A stretch of DNA of 64,000 nucleotides from Aphelidium insulamus (lineage: Eukaryota > Aphelidiomycota > Aphelidea > Aphelidiaceae). The notes under the pieces are model-generated. The model made no database searches. It had not been told where the DNA came from and saw nothing but the letters and a program-made list of their open reading frames with translations. The stretch is taken from positions 1 to 64,000 of the forward strand of contig JAZDSV010000032.1 in the NCBI GenBank assembly GCA_036784855.1, read 5' to 3'. Numbering within the stretch: the first letter of the stretch is position 1; every line of letters begins with the position of its first letter. A program made the translations under genes and the position numbers. Below are positions 45,830-59,499 of this stretch, piece by piece.

Positions 45830-48800
45830 TTACTGTTTTCCTGCCAGGTGGGCAACGTCCGCCTGGTCCAGGAGCTTTGAGTGCCGTGCTCCCATTCTTT
45901 CACGACTCTTGATTGCCACGCTGTCGCCATTCTTGAGTGAGCTGATTAGCTCGTCCATTACCCCGCGACCTGGCTTCTGTCCAGCGCCGTTATCACTTGT
46001 CGCAGATTCTTTCGACAGGTCGAGCTTGGACTTTCTGTTGTTACTTTCCTTCCTTGCACGCTATCACATTGTTAGCTATACCATTTATCACACACTGCCA
46101 GCCTCACCTCGTATTGCTGCACAAAGGTCCAGAATATGCCGAAAAACGTTTCTGGGCTCGACTTGACGTCCTCGCCAAAGTAGGCAATAGCTTGCTGAAA
46201 TGCCAACTCCGCCTCAGTCCGTTTCTGATCTGCCTTTTGAAACGATGGCAAGTTTTCGTTAAGAAATTGCTATCTCAAATCAGTGCATTCTAGTGTCTGG
46301 CAGACTACTTACAGTCATGACAGAGTAGAACTTGTCGTCGGGATCTGCTGTCGAGGCAAAAAGCTGCAGATCAGATTGGAGTTGCTGCAGACCAACTCTC
46401 AGCTCGTCCATATCTTGATTAATTGTTTGCAGAGATACTATGAAATGAGATATGGTGTTTTGAAATATTTCCAATATGGCTCTGTTTACTAGCTGCTAAC
46501 CTTTTGATGCACTTTCAACTGCCGTGAGTTCGGCTTGAAAGTCTTGAACGTCGGGAAACTTTTTAGTTACCAATTCTGCCTCAATATCAGCTCAGAAACT
46601 TGAGCGCCTGAAACATACCGCACAGATAATGTGTGAACGATCCTTTATCATTGGTACGAACATCGGAAAGATTTGCGAGTAATTCTTAAAGATGAGAAAT
46701 TTCTCAGTAGGCACTTTTCTCTACGTACCTATCTGGAAACCCGATGCATTTCCACGAAACGACTTGCCGTTCAGAACATTACCAATTGACCTTGCTGTTA
46801 ATACTGATCTAGAGTTGATATTCCTACTTACAAGATAATTTCCAAAACCTTTTGCAGTTTGGCGCTTGTCGTTATTTGAGCACTCGCCGAATGCAGTGAC
46901 TCAATCAACTAACAGGTTACACTCCAGCCGAATTGAACAAGTATATTCGCCTACTGGCAGAGCGTCTTGAAGGCGTTCATTGAATTTCCGTTTAAGCAAC
47001 CAGCCTTTTAAACGCTTCTCGTAGTGTGAAATGCGAATAATCTAACTTGATGATATATGCTGATCTGGGATGCAAGTGATTATCACACCTCGGCGTAGAA
47101 TTGCTCCGCTTTGCCAAACAACAAGTAGCTGTCCATGTTTTCAGTTATAACTGCCTCTTCTTCAGCCGTTGGAATGTAGAGCATTAATTGTCGCAAGAAT
47201 GACTCGGAAATCGCCACGGCAGACAGAGCCAATATTCCCTTGCAAAGCTCAGCATAGGAGATTTTCACCCTTGAAAGCATGATCACTGGTCGTCAGTAAA
47301 AGTAATATTGAAGTGATATAATAATCTTACTAATGTTGTTGGCTTTTTTAGAGTCAAGTAGACTAAGTACTTTCTTTGATGTATCGTCCGCCGAAATCGG
47401 CGCAGCTGCTCGTTGATTAATTACGCCACAATGTTATAACCACGGGTATACCTTGTTGCCTTTCTGCGGCATCTTTTGTCGCCAGTCCAAACAACGACTC
47501 CAATTCCTGCAAATCCAATTCTTGCTCCACTTTGACGTCGTCAATGTTTTTCCAGATAGTTGACGCTACGAGTTCGGAGCTTATTTTCTTCCACTGCACC
47601 TGCTTCATCTTTACACTTGCTTGTTTTCGATTTGCAGCAGGGGCCTTTGTAGCACTACCAGACATCATTGGAGGGGGTGGAGGAGCAGGTGCCAGGTTGT
47701 TAACCGGTGCAGGAGGCTAGAAAGTCTGTCAGAAGCTCCTATGCCCGGTGTGTACATAGGCTAACCGCAATTGGAGGTGGAGGAGGTGGCGGCATTGCCT
47801 CATTCTTACTTTCTTTTTCGATCGCTTTTATGGCCGTGATTTGTTCAATTGGTTTTTCAGACGCTGCTTCGACAGATTTTGGTGCTTGTCGAACCGAATC
47901 TAGTTCCGATTGCAGCTTAGCTCGCTGTTCCGCTTCTCGTTTTAGCGCAGCTTTCCATGCCTCGACTTCGCTTCGAGAAGTTTCAACACGCAACGCTTCC
48001 TGCTCCTTCAATTTTTGTTGCAACAATTCGTATCTGTTCTCGAGTTGAATTCTAGACTTTGCTTCCTCGATGAGCTTCATTTTCAAAGTTTCAAGTTGAG
48101 CTGAAGTTGGCGAGATTTCCTCCGAGTCAGCAGCTGCATTAATTTTTACCGCTTGCTCCGATTTTTTTGTTGATCCTTTGTCGACGGTGCGAATATTGCT
48201 AACTTTGCTTGCATATGCTTCAATGATTGCATCAAGTCGTAAGTTAAGTCGGTGGTGGTTAAACGTGACATTATTACGCTGATATACAACTTCAGCAATG
48301 AGCTCCTCCACAAGCTGGATGAAGGCGCCACTAACGGATGAGTATATACAAGTCGAAATAATCGCCAGACCTTCGAGATTTGTTCGCACCGCCGGTCAAC
48401 AAGAGAAGCTGCTGAAGCGCCTTCACTAAGTGGTGATAGCTATTTGGATCCGCAATGTTGTCCTTGATGGCTGCGAATATATCATCTGGATCGTTCAAGT
48501 CAATGCTAGGCATTTCCGTGGCATCGTTTTCGCTGAAATCTTCAAAATCCAATTTGGCTTCCTGCTCAAAGCTGTCCAGATGTTTGATAACGTCTGCGGG
48601 ACCGTCTTTTCGCAGGGACTACAAACGTAAATCAGACAACGTGCGGAGACAAGAGCAGCAAAATAACCGTAATTATGTCAGGAAGACCGAAGGCTAGAAA
48701 CTCCAGTCTGAGGGAAATTCGCACTTCAAGGGCTTCTGGCGCATTGACCAGTACATTGATAAACGCCATGCAAGTTGCATTATAGTCCATATCGTGGGCG

Positions 48801-49907
48801 TGCAAGTCATTCACCACGTTTCGGAAACGTGAGCTTTCCTGCTTTGTGCGCTGGTACACGTCCATGGCGTTCAGTACTCGTTCTAACCCTCGTTCAGGAA
48901 CCAGGCACACAGCTCCCAGAAGTTCCAGCACAGTAGCCTTGATTTTAAGATCGTTGCAATCCAAAGCAAGCGCCACGGTCTCGACCCCCAGATCATTTTC
49001 AATGACGGCATGTAACCCATTCGAGTTGCTTTATGGTCAGTAGGGACGACGCGGAAAGATTGACAGACGCCTCTTACTTCATCAACGATTTGAGACAGCG
49101 TACCAGTTGATGCTGGCAGTCGCGCTCATCCTTGTCCGCACTGAGTCAACGGAGATTACTACAATGATACCTGAAAACAAGTGAGAAACCTGCCTGGATT
49201 TTAAACTGAGTTGTCGTAGTTCGCGCAAAATAATTTTCAATCCGTCAACGGCAAGGAAGCCCGACACCCAACTGTGTAAAGAGATATGAAGCGCGGCACA
49301 ACAAAACAAGAGACTTGCCTGAGTGGCAGTGTTCTCAAAGCGGCGTCAAGAGACCTGAGTTCCTTCAGCTGTTCATTGCGGGGACTTTGCGCCATTAGCG
49401 CTACAAGTTGATGATGTTCTGATCACACGTATAGTTATTGTGTACCTTCCACGTAAATCTCTGGTTGCTTGAGCGAATCTGAAGCAGATGCATCATTCTA
49501 CGCGTCGTCAGCCACGCACATGTGTTTCCAGCTGTCATACACACCAAACTTCGCTCGTCTTTTGCGCTCTGCTGTTTCAGCATCATCCATTTTTCTGTCA
49601 CGGGTCGGTGAGTACGAAGGATTGTAACAGGTAGACATCTGCTGCACGTACTGTCCGCGGGCAGAGATTGCAACGCAGCTCGCTTAGTCTGTGGGAGCGC
49701 CAAATCATCCTTTTGAGGAGTGAGTGTGATTACGGAACAGTGGCTGCGCGTCTGTACCAGCAGTCTGTCAAAGAGATCGGCCAGAGACTGCGAATCTGGC
49801 AAATCTTCCATCGACACCCGGCCCAGCTTGTCATCGCTGAGATTTGCAATTGACTTGTTGAGCTCGTTTTGCGAGGAGTTCTTGGACGCGGAGAAGGTGA
49901 ACTTCAT
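45830..49907 (-). CDS. Diaphanous-related formin
   Basis: Actin-nucleating formin controlled by Rho GTPases, with many short exons. N-terminal GBD (DSQSLADLFDRLL; KRAALQSLPADS), FH3 (SWVSGFLAVDGLKIILRELR; CQHQLVRCLKSLM; LLGAVCLVPERGLERVLNAM), coiled coil (48.15-47.85 kb), FH1 with MPPPPPPPIA and PAPPPPPMM runs (47.8-47.65 kb), and an FH2 starting VKMKQVQWKKISSELVASTI. Near the C-terminus, RGVMDELISSLKNGDS is a DAD autoinhibitory motif followed by basic residues, so autoinhibition through GBD/FH3 is expected. The introns at 49272-49318 and 49141-49193 need GC donors (gcaagt, gcaggt). The FH2 exons between 47.4 and 46 kb are numerous and I did not resolve each. Confidence 0.92.
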
Positions 49908-49981
49908 CGTGTATCAAGTGTTCCTGAGGGAATGTAGACCGCAACAAACAAATAGGGCCATATATATGGGGGGCGCGTCTA

Positions 49982-52900
49982 TTAGATGGAATTTCTCCGA
50001 CCGCGAGCCTTCAACACTGAGCTGGAAGGTTTCCATTGAGAGAGCATTCCTTTCTGCTCCCACTCCTTCACCACTTCCTGACCATATTTGTAGCCGACGT
50101 TGTAAATTTCTTCAAACTTTTGAAAGTCCAATGTGCCGAAATGGCCAACTGGCGGTCGTAGGTACATACAGCGATCCATATTCTTCACTTCCTCAAGCTG
50201 CTTGACACAGGACACGTATGCAAGCCGTGACTGGATATCGGCCAGCGAAGGGACGTAATGGCCACGGGAGAACGGGTTGAGCCGGTGCAGAATAGTCATC
50301 CAACCATTTAAATAGTCGCCGTAATCTACGCTTCGCCGCTCTTCTTCAGATCCCACATCCACGGCAATAACCATGTCAGCGCCCATGTCGCGTATTACAT
50401 CTCCGGGCAAGTTGTTCAAGTAGCCGCCGTCCAATAGCATGTTGCCATTTTCGCACAGCGGTGGCAGGAATCCCGACAGCGACATCGATGCACGCACATA
50501 TCGCCTGAAAGATATAACGAGAGATATAGCGAAATTCAATATTCACGAACCATATGTAGCCGGATGTATGAACCTCCATTTTGGAGTCTGTAATGTTTGT
50601 AGTGAGACAAAAGTAGTTGAGCCAGCAATCTTCTATGCAAGTGTCTCCAAAGCATTTCCACACGGAGCGATTAACTATACGTGTGAGTTTAAGAATACAT
50701 TCAATGCAGAAGTATCATTACATTCGTTCCCGGAAAACCACGAGGTGAGCGGATAAGTAAGGTCAAGCAGCTGGCGCCATACAGATGCAACCCGCGAAGA
50801 AAATTCTTTGGCCTTCCAGTACACAAACCAGACGTCCTCGTTTGCGCTATAAAGTCCGCCAATGAGTGATCCGATACTAACGCCGCCGATCATGTCAATC
50901 TGCATTAAGTAAGCGAATTATTTTCCGAATGACATCCGTACCGGGATGCCGGCTTCCTTGAATGCTTGAATGACGCCAACATGCGCAATACCGCGGGCAC
51001 CGCCTCCGCCAAGAGCAAGACCAATAGATCGGCCAGTCAAACGTCGCCCCAGCCTGGCAAAGTCGTCTTGCCCGCCGGTGTTCTTCGCATTGGGATTCTT
51101 CTTGCCGGCAAAGCGATTGTACAGACCGGCGAGACGTTCAAAGTGCTCCTTTAGATCATCAAGAGCATTCTTCTGCTTGGCTATGGATATCTCCGGCGCC
51201 GCAGTCCATTGCATGTGTATGTGATGGTGTTTGGTCACCCATGGCCGTTTCTTGAGCCACGCGCGCGCACACCCAGTCGGCACATGACGATTGGCGTGGA
51301 TGAGTACCAATTCCTTGCGCGCCGCTGACTTTCCGCCGACAAACATGCGTTCATTCTCATTCAGACGAGGATCTTGCGCAGCAAGCGCCAGCACCAACAC
51401 GCAGTCGGCCTGACGCATACACCATTGGGTCCACGGGGACGTCGCTTTCGGATCGGCAACGTACAGAACCAGACGAGACTGCTCCTCTTGCTCGGTGAGC
51501 CAGCTAAGCAGCTTCAACTGAGCCATGCGGCTGAATGCATGCCTGCCCAATATTCGAACCACTGTCGCACTGTCCAATAGAGTCACAGATGTGTTCATAT
51601 CAGCAAACGCCTCGCGCAGCCGGTCTACAAATTGTGCGATTGGAATGTCGGCGTTCACTGGCAGCAAAGCGATAGTCTTGAGGTTCATGCTGCTGGCGGC
51701 CAAGTCGCGTTTCTGAACATTCCTACCGCTTCCTAGTTGTTGCATGGCAGTAGATCTGGACGCAATAATGCGCGATATTTGTACAGTAATCTCGGGATGT
51801 CGGAGGGCCAGGGCGTCTGTTCAATGGTTAGATCCACGTAGTCAAATTAAACAGAAGCACATACTGAAGAGCGTTTTCGGCATGCGTGCCAATTCCGTGT
51901 CTCGGATAGCATAGACAAATGATGTGCGCGGAATGTTGGCTAGCACTTCCAACTCGCCGACGGATTCTCCTTGGCCATGTTCGCCAACAAAATTAAAGTC
52001 TCCATCAGAGCGCTCCTGTGTGCACCGCAGCCGTCCATTCAACACAATATATATAGCATCGCTCTTGGGATCATTTTGCTGGTATAGAACTTTTCCGGCG
52101 TTGATTTGCACCCATTCCAGCGCAAAATCAATATGCCACACCAACGACGGAAGTTTGTTAATAAGGCGCCGTGCAAATGTGAGCAAAACATTCGGGTACC
52201 GCTCTACTATGACGTCCACAGCCGACTTTGACAAGAACCCAACGTAGCAATTTGTCTTGGCGCGCACTGTCACAAACGACGGATGACCAGTCAGCGCCGA
52301 CAAATATCCGGCCAAGCCGCCGCGGCGGACCAGAAATACTCGTTTGTGCGACGAGAAGTCAATGTCGACGGGAACGTGCTGTTTCAAGTCGCGCTTCGAG
52401 ACGCCATACTGGCTGGCCATTCTGCGCAAATTAGACTTCTGATCATTGTCCTTCTTCATCAGTACTTCCAGCACTCCATCAATAACAAAGTATAGGCCCG
52501 CGTTGCGTTCCCCTTGTCGGATTGGGGTCGCGCCGGCTTCTAGATATAGAATTTGCATGGAGTTCTGGACGTCCACGGCGACAGAGTTGGAAGCGATAGA
52601 CTGCTGTGATGACGAGGCAGACATTGTGTGCACAGTCTGAGTGGACGCAGTGTCGTCAATGTCGATGAATGACTGCGCGATAATTGACTGTTTCCTGGAC
52701 ATTGGCGGCGAGTTGGGCATTCGAGCCGAGCGTGTATGTAGCGGTAGTGGCGGCGACGTGAGCGGCAGTCCAAGAATTTTCGCCACCGACTCAAACACCA
52801 GATCGCGCAGTTCCCGTCCGGAGAGCGGCCGGTCGCTAAATGGAGCGGCGGGTGTGTCCGGTGCGGGTGCAGTGTGCGGCTTATTACGACGACTAGCAGG

Positions 52901-54682
52901 GACCCGTTCCCACCGCTCGTTAAGCGCAGGCAGATCTACCACGACGTATCGTAGCATGTCCGAGTCTCCGCCAGCCGCAGCTGTGGCCCGAGTACCAGAA
53001 CGCTGAACCCATTCCAGCGGCGTCTGGTACACTTCCTCGTCCCCGTCGGCGTTTAATGTGTCAGTGCTGGACGCCATCTTTTGCCGAGTGCTAGCTTGGC
53101 GCTTTGGCATGTCACGCAGCCGGTTCAAATCATTTGCCTCCAACACACTGTCGCCAATATGCCCGCGTCCATCACGGCGGTATTCAGCGTTGGTACTAGT
53201 GTTATTGTTGTTGGTATCTCGGCCCACATAGTCATTGACGGCCTGTTCTATGCGTATAAGCTCCTTGGTGAAGCCAAAGTATTTGTAGAGTGACAGAAAG
53301 GTCACGCGCTGGAACCGCGTCAATATCACGTGCACCAGTTGCGTGGCGGCGGCGGGATAGACGGCGGCAATATTTCGAAACACTTGCTCCGGTATCACAA
53401 GCAGCGTAGTCGTGGTGGCAGCCTTGGCAAACAGTATAGACTGCGAGCTCGAGTGTGCTTGCGGAGAGTTCATCGAATGCATCACACGGGAACTGAGGCG
53501 CGGGATACGCAAGCTCTGCGGTACTCGGGACGGAGATCGCGTGGTGGCAGCCGCAAATAAGTCGGCGGCAGCAGTAGTGGCCACACTGTGCTCACTCTCC
53601 GGCGCAGTGGGCGACTGCACGTGAGACTCGGGCGCAGACTCGATTCCATTCCCGACGCCAGCTTCACTAATAGGAGGTGGTAGGGGGTGCTGGGGGTTGC
53701 CGCTGAATGCCAATGCCGGCAATTCCGTATCCAAGTCAGTGGTAGCCGCATCCAGTTCTTCCTCTTCCCGGGCATTTGCCTGCAACTGATCGTCCAGAAA
53801 TACGTTTACAATGTCAAACAGGCTGCTAACTGTGCCGCCCGTCGTGACCTCATTCAACAAGTGTGCCTACCGGGATGGTGATAAGTATGAGTATAAATTA
53901 TGATATATATTTATGAGTATATGTACACAGACAGAGACTTGCCTCGCCCACAGTGTCATCGCCGGAATCGGAATCATCAAAGTCGGACGACTGGAAGCTT
54001 TCGTGACGCCCGGCAGCGGCAAGCTGGGCATCCCGCGGGGTGCCAATAAACACCTTTAAGAGGTTATCATACAATTTTTATACTTTTTTGGACGCACCTG
54101 CACCTGGCCTTGCATTACCAGTATCAGATCGCGCGACTCATCGTCCGAACGCCAAAACACCTCGCCGGCGTAAACGGGCTTCTGTTGGCTGTTGCGCGCA
54201 AACTCCGTCAACACCGCCCCGTCCAGATACTGAAAGATCTTGATGGACGACAGGAAGGAGGCGAATATGGCCTCGGGGAGGTACTGCGGCGGTGGCGGCG
54301 CTTGATGGTGCTGTTGTCGCCGGCGCTCAGACTCGGCCATCAGGAGCGGATCTGTATTGCGCAATTTGGTCGCCATACCACCGACACCGTCCACGGCCGC
54401 ATCTCCATCTTCGCTGGAGTGTCCGCCAGGCACGGCAGGCAGGCGCGAGTACTTGGCCAGCACGTAGTAGCGCACCACGTAAAAGACCATGCTGCCCACC
54501 AGGCTCCCAGCGAGCGCCAGCGTGGGAACATTTAGCGTCAATGTGAAGGACAGCGATGTCAGATACAACAGCAGGTCCAGCAGCGCGCGAGGAGCATGCA
54601 GCGCCCAGCTGAGCACATCTCCCAGCGTCATGGCAGAATTTAGCTTGGCTGTGTAATGGCTTAACAGAAGCACTTGGTACAT
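49982..54682 (-). CDS. NTE1: Neuropathy-target-esterase-type lysophospholipase NTE1
   Basis: ER-membrane serine esterase that deacylates phosphatidylcholine and lysophosphatidylcholine (family knowledge). N-terminal TM (NVPTLALAGSLVGSMVFYVV). Cyclic-nucleotide-binding-like domains lie near 54.2, 53.3, 52.4 and 52.0 kb; the two last show GLYFVIDGVLEVLM and DAIYIVLNGRLRCT. The patatin domain has the oxyanion loop GGGARGIAHVGV, nucleophile serine in GVSIGS and catalytic Asp in LLDGGYLNN. Other fungal NTE1 blocks are RYVRASMSLSGFLPPLC and GADMVIAVDVGS. A long Ser/Thr-rich linker lies near 53.0-52.6 kb. The intron between SWFSGNEF and NRSVWKCFGD starts inside what looks like open frame. Length is about 1,350-1,450 aa, similar to fungal NTE1. 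Confidence 0.95.
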
Positions 54683-55413
54683 TCACCACGTGATCACGCC
54701 ACGTTTAAGCGCGCTGTCAATTGACTGGCATTTAATTGAATTATATATTGTCGCTGCATGTGGCTGTGAGGGATGTGCACCCTGCATCACGCGTTAAAGT
54801 ATTGCTTGTTGATGCTAATCGATGTGGAAATGGATAATTGTGTACTAATTTTGTTTGCACTTAGTTGTGTACATACTTGCAGAATAACAATAAGTTGTAA
54901 TATAATAAGTTATAATATTTACTTGTTGCCTACAATAACGCTTGGAGAATACAGTTTATAGTGGTTGATGCAGTTTTTGGGTATGAGCGCTGTCTGTCTT
55001 CACATCACCTACCCACATGTGATGTACTCCGGACTATGTGAGGTTCTGGGGCTCCGTTGCACATGCACTATGGCATTTTCAAGGCTCTACCGCGCATACA
55101 TATGCATATGTAATAGATTGTTGCTATATGTGTATGTTTTACCAAGACTCTAAGGCTGCAGCGAAAGCAGGAAAGCGACCGCGTGTAACTGTGATGAAGC
55201 TTCGTTGCGCTGCAGTGTGTTGACAATATGTATATACAAATGAAAGGCACATATGTCGTATTCATGTATGTAGATGAGTGTGTTCCTGTGTGCAGCTTTT
55301 GTGTAAAACGCTTGGCTGTAAATGGATATCTCCCGATATATAACATCCTTGGTTACATACTTAATATGCGCACAGAACACCCCCTTCCGGATAATCACGC
55401 AGTACAAGCAATA
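54683..55413. other. Intergenic region, no gene supported
   Basis: 730 nt, AT-rich, between the divergent NTE1 and PGAP1 starts. Many ATG-containing short frames exist, none convincing. The PGAP1 frame is open upstream to about 55228 but the ATG at 55414 places the first TM correctly. Confidence 0.5.
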
Positions 55414-58400
55414 ATGCGGCCATTGCCGTGGCTCGCAGCGGGCAAAGCGGCGCCGCTGCCAGTTGCCGGCCGACCGCTCAGCGTCCGACGCGTTCTCTGC
55501 CTCTGGACATTCACTGCGGCATGTGCCGTGCTGCTGCTGGTGGCGCTGGATGCCCATCTGTGGCGCCGGTCCGACACGGCACACTGCCAAATGAGTTACA
55601 TGCACCCGCTGTTCCTGCCGGTCGGCGCCAATATGACGGCGATGGACAGCCGGTTCCACCGCAAGTACGGCTTGTACCTCTACCGTGAGGTGTATGTGGA
55701 GGAGCATCGCGCCGCCACTGTACGTCCCGTACATTGATGTCCATGGCACAGCCTAACGTGAAGGGAGCGCCGGTGCTGTTCATCCCGGGCAACGGCGGCA
55801 GCTACAAGCAGATAAGGTCACTGGCGTCGGTGGCAGCGAGACAGTTCGCATCCGGCGGCAGTGCTGCCGGGCGACCGCTCGACTTCTTTGCCGGTTCGTA
55901 CTGCTTGTACTGCTCTGTCTTCCGTACACTGCTCACCTATTGCATCCGCAGTGGACCTGAATGAAGAGTTCTCGGCGGTGCATGGCGGCTCGCTGCTGGA
56001 CCAGGCTGAATATGTTAATGATGTTGTTCGCTACTTGTTGAATACGGTCTATGCCGCCGCCGCAGCTAGCACCGCCAAACCCGACTCTGTCATACTCATT
56101 GGACACTCGATGGGCGGATTTGTGGCGCGCGCCTCCTTCTCCGTACCCAACCATGTTCCTGGCTCTGTCAACACTATCATCACAATGGCCACGGCGCATC
56201 GGGCAGCGCCTGCCCCGGTGGACCACGTATTAACCGACATATATCGGCATGTCAACCGCTTTTGGTCTGCGCACAGTGATGACGGTGCTCCCCTCGACAA
56301 CGTGTCGGTGGTATCGATCGCCACGGGAAATCGGGACAAGATGGTGCTGTCTGATCTCTCGTCGCTGGAGGGCTTGGTTTCACCGACACGGAGCCTTACC
56401 GTATTCACGTCGGCCATTCCCGATGTGTGGACAGCAGCTGATCACGAGGCTGTCTTATGGTGCAATCAGCTAGTCCGCGTGGTTGTCCGAGCGCTGTTTG
56501 ATATTATTGCGACGCGGAACGGTAATGTTATTTCCACGGTGTCGCTGCCTGACCGCATGCGCATCTTTCGCCGGCATTTCAGCGGCAAACTTGAGAGCGG
56601 CGCGAACGACGCTGGTAAGCAGTGCAAGCGTTTATTCTCTTTCTTGCACTGTGCTGATGAAATCCAGTCAATATTGCTGCCACAATGCGTCACCATGGCG
56701 GCGAACTTGTACATCTGAGTGACACGGATGCGCAAAATCCCAGCGACGCTGTTCACGAGTTTATCCTGGCCCCCGATTCTGGCGGGAGCTTATTCAACCT
56801 ATTTTCTTCGTTACCGCCACGAGCGTTTCATGTATTTCGTTGCCCTGCCGGAGGCATTGCATGCCATTCCCTATCTCATCTCTTGGAACGTATGCCTATG
56901 CGCCGAGATTCGACATTAGCGCCGGTCGAATTCTCCTCGCTATCACATCGGCTGAAGAAGCACTCGAATGAATCCATAGTCGTGCGTCTGGCGCCCGAAG
57001 CCGACCATTACTTTGTAAACGCACAGTTGGCCAGCAAAGACTCTACGGAAGTTTCGATCTATCCATCCATCGCGGGTATACTTTGACAGGCTACAGATGA
57101 TGAATGTCCCTAATGTGTCAGATTTGGTGTTGAATTTGCGGCATAAAATGGACACTCAACAACAGTCAACGGCAACTGGATTGACCATATTGTTACCCAC
57201 GCTGACGCATAGTCTGTTCATGTACTATTTCACATTGGAATCTGCCAGCAGCTGCGGTATGTGCGACATGTATATATAATTGAGTTACGCTAATGTATTA
57301 TGAATAGTCGGCTCTGGAATGCTGTTGATTAAGCAGACTTCGCTGGCCGTTGGCGAGTCTAAATACATTCAATACACTCGCGCCACTTCCGTATCTTTCC
57401 ATGAAGTGACTCGGCGGCAAGAATCCACTGCTGGTAATTTAGAAACACCGCCACTTGGACTGCGACTGGATATGTGGAGCGCTAACGGAATCGCGTGCCC
57501 CGTGGACAACGTGAGTCTTCAACTGGATTGGTACGGCAGTGCCGGGCAACTTTTCAAACGGCACTACGCCGTGTGGTACATGGTTGCCGTGGCTGTGGCG
57601 CTGCACATATTCGGCACGCAGCTGAGACGGTATCATCGCCACGGCCAGTTTCCCACCTTTGAATCCATCCTGCATCGACATGTCACCGTCGAGCTGCCCG
57701 TGGCGCTGCCGCTTGCTGCTGTTGTGCTCTACCTGTCCAGCGAGACATCATCCGCCAATACCATTCTGGATTTGGAGTTTGCCTGGGCCATATTGCCACT
57801 GCTGTGGCTGTGGGCTGCCGGGGCCGTACTATTGTTGCACACAGTCATACAGGCTGTCATCGGTATTACTGCTCTGCCCATCTACGCCGCCATATGTTGC
57901 TGGCCGTCCCTATCGACCAGGTATTGTATTTAGGAATGAAATTAGTTAAGATACTTAATTGGCAGGATATCAAGTACCACACGGACCGGCCAGTGGAGAC
58001 GTTGGCTGATACTGTCCGTGCTTCTGGTGTGCATGAAAACCGTGGTGCCGGTACAGTTTGGATTTGCCGTGGCCATGCTCTTGCACTGCTATCGATCGGC
58101 GAGGTGGCAAGCGGTGCGAAACTATCGCCGCCGACTTGCCGCAGTGGCGCAGAAAGATGCCACGGCATCATCATACCGCCACACTGATACGGCCGATAGC
58201 CAGTCAGCAGGCCACTATCAGAGCTCGGTGATGCTGTTGCTGGCACTGATGCTTGCCTTTGTGCTTCCCGGACTGCTGGTGTGGCTGAAGAATCTGTCGA
58301 TCGGGTGGACTTCACAGCATGACCACGAGCTGGCCGCAGTGCTACCCTTTCTCCTGTTCAGCACATTCACCTCTCCCAGACTACCGGCTGTGCCGCGTGG

Positions 58401-58728
58401 AACCACCCTGGCACGGATATCGGTGTGGCGGTGGAGTGGCGTTGTGGTGGGTGGGTGCACGGCGTACACGGTGATGACGGGAGTGCGTCACACTTACAGC
58501 GCCTACTATGCAATGGGGGTAGTGGTTGCGTACTTGACGGCGCTCCACTTTGCGGTGCCCCGGTCCACCGCCAGTGACACCGGTGTGAGTGCAGACAGTG
58601 TGCATAATGGTCGAGGCGGACTTGTCCTCATGGAGGGGATGGGGCGGAGACTTTTGCAGACAGACTCCGCGCAACCACGGCGGCCAGAACTGCGCGACAC
58701 CGAAAGCATCGTTGACACAAATCTTTAG
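55414..58728 (+). CDS. BST1: GPI inositol-deacylase PGAP1/Bst1
   Basis: ER enzyme that removes the inositol-linked acyl chain from GPI anchors, aiding ER exit and quality control. Exons: 55414-55719, 55752-55893, 55952-56614, 56668-57050, 57097-57256, 57308-57920, 57966-58728 = 1,009 codons. N-terminal TM, then CQMSYMHP, YGLYLYREVYVE, VLFIPGNGGSYKQIRSLASV, the lipase nucleophile elbow LIGHSMGGFVAR and the catalytic-His region (DVWTAADHEAVLWCNQLV). About eight C-terminal TMs follow from 57540 on. Intron 1 is only 32 nt. It works with the secretory machinery (Sec13, PGAP pathway) and would act on the GPI-anchored chitinase-like protein in this window (inference). Confidence 0.95.
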
Positions 58729-58793
58729 AGACAGAGAGAGACAGCGTAGTATGCAATGTGTGCGTGTGCCATGCGCGGAGAGTACAGAGATTA

Positions 58794-59499
58794 CTAGTTG
58801 CGACGCCGGAAAAAGGCCGCGATCAGGGCGCCGGCAATGACTGCCGTGCCCGCCACCAGTCCCACGCCCAGCATGCCCTCTGTACATGTGTGAATATGAG
58901 AAGATATATTGGACAATAATAACAAGACACCGACCGCGATGGACCTTGTCGTCAATGAGCTGGCGCAACGAAAGTGATTGCCGATTCCGCGGCTCGCTCT
59001 TGAGCAGGATCTCGTTGAACTTGCGGCTCTGTGCATAGTCGCCCACACGGTAGTACCCCAGTGCCAGGTAGTAGACGCACTCGCGCTGCCTGTCCTCGTC
59101 GTCGCGGTAGATCTCTGCCTCACACAGTTAATGCATGCGGGTGACTGCTGTAACTTGTCACGCACCGTGCATCAGCTGCACACCCAACTGCTGGTCCGCG
59201 CGGCGCCGACTACGCACCAGACCCCAGGCATAGTTGAACCTATGGGCAAGAATATCGGTGAGCGGCAAGGTGTACATGCCAACAAGTACCACTATATACG
59301 CACTTTATCTGCGCAGGCATCGGCGTCTCGGCAGTGGCCAGTTCGAGGTGGCGCCGGTACGCTGTACGCAGCACCTATGCATACAGTTAATTTGAGATAC
59401 TGCAGGCAGCACTTGTCGGCAGAAGCATGGCCGCACCTCCAACTCTTCCGGAGAGACCTCGGCGTCCACCTCCGCGGCGTATGGCAGCTCTGATGGCAT
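58794..59499 (-). CDS. FIS1: Mitochondrial fission protein Fis1
   Basis: Tail-anchored outer-membrane adaptor for fission. Exons: 59499-59437, 59374-59304, 59239-59166, 59114-58935, 58879-58794 = 157 codons. TPR-like bundle: FNYAWGLVRSRRADQQLGVQ, ECVYYLALGYYRVGDYAQSR, LLKSEPRNRQSLSLRQLID. C-terminal TM (MLGVGLVAGTAVIAGALIAA) with the short basic tail FFRRRN, as in all Fis1. It converges with PGAP1, 65 nt apart. A frame extends nine codons upstream to another ATG at 59526, but family alignment favours 59499. Confidence 0.95.
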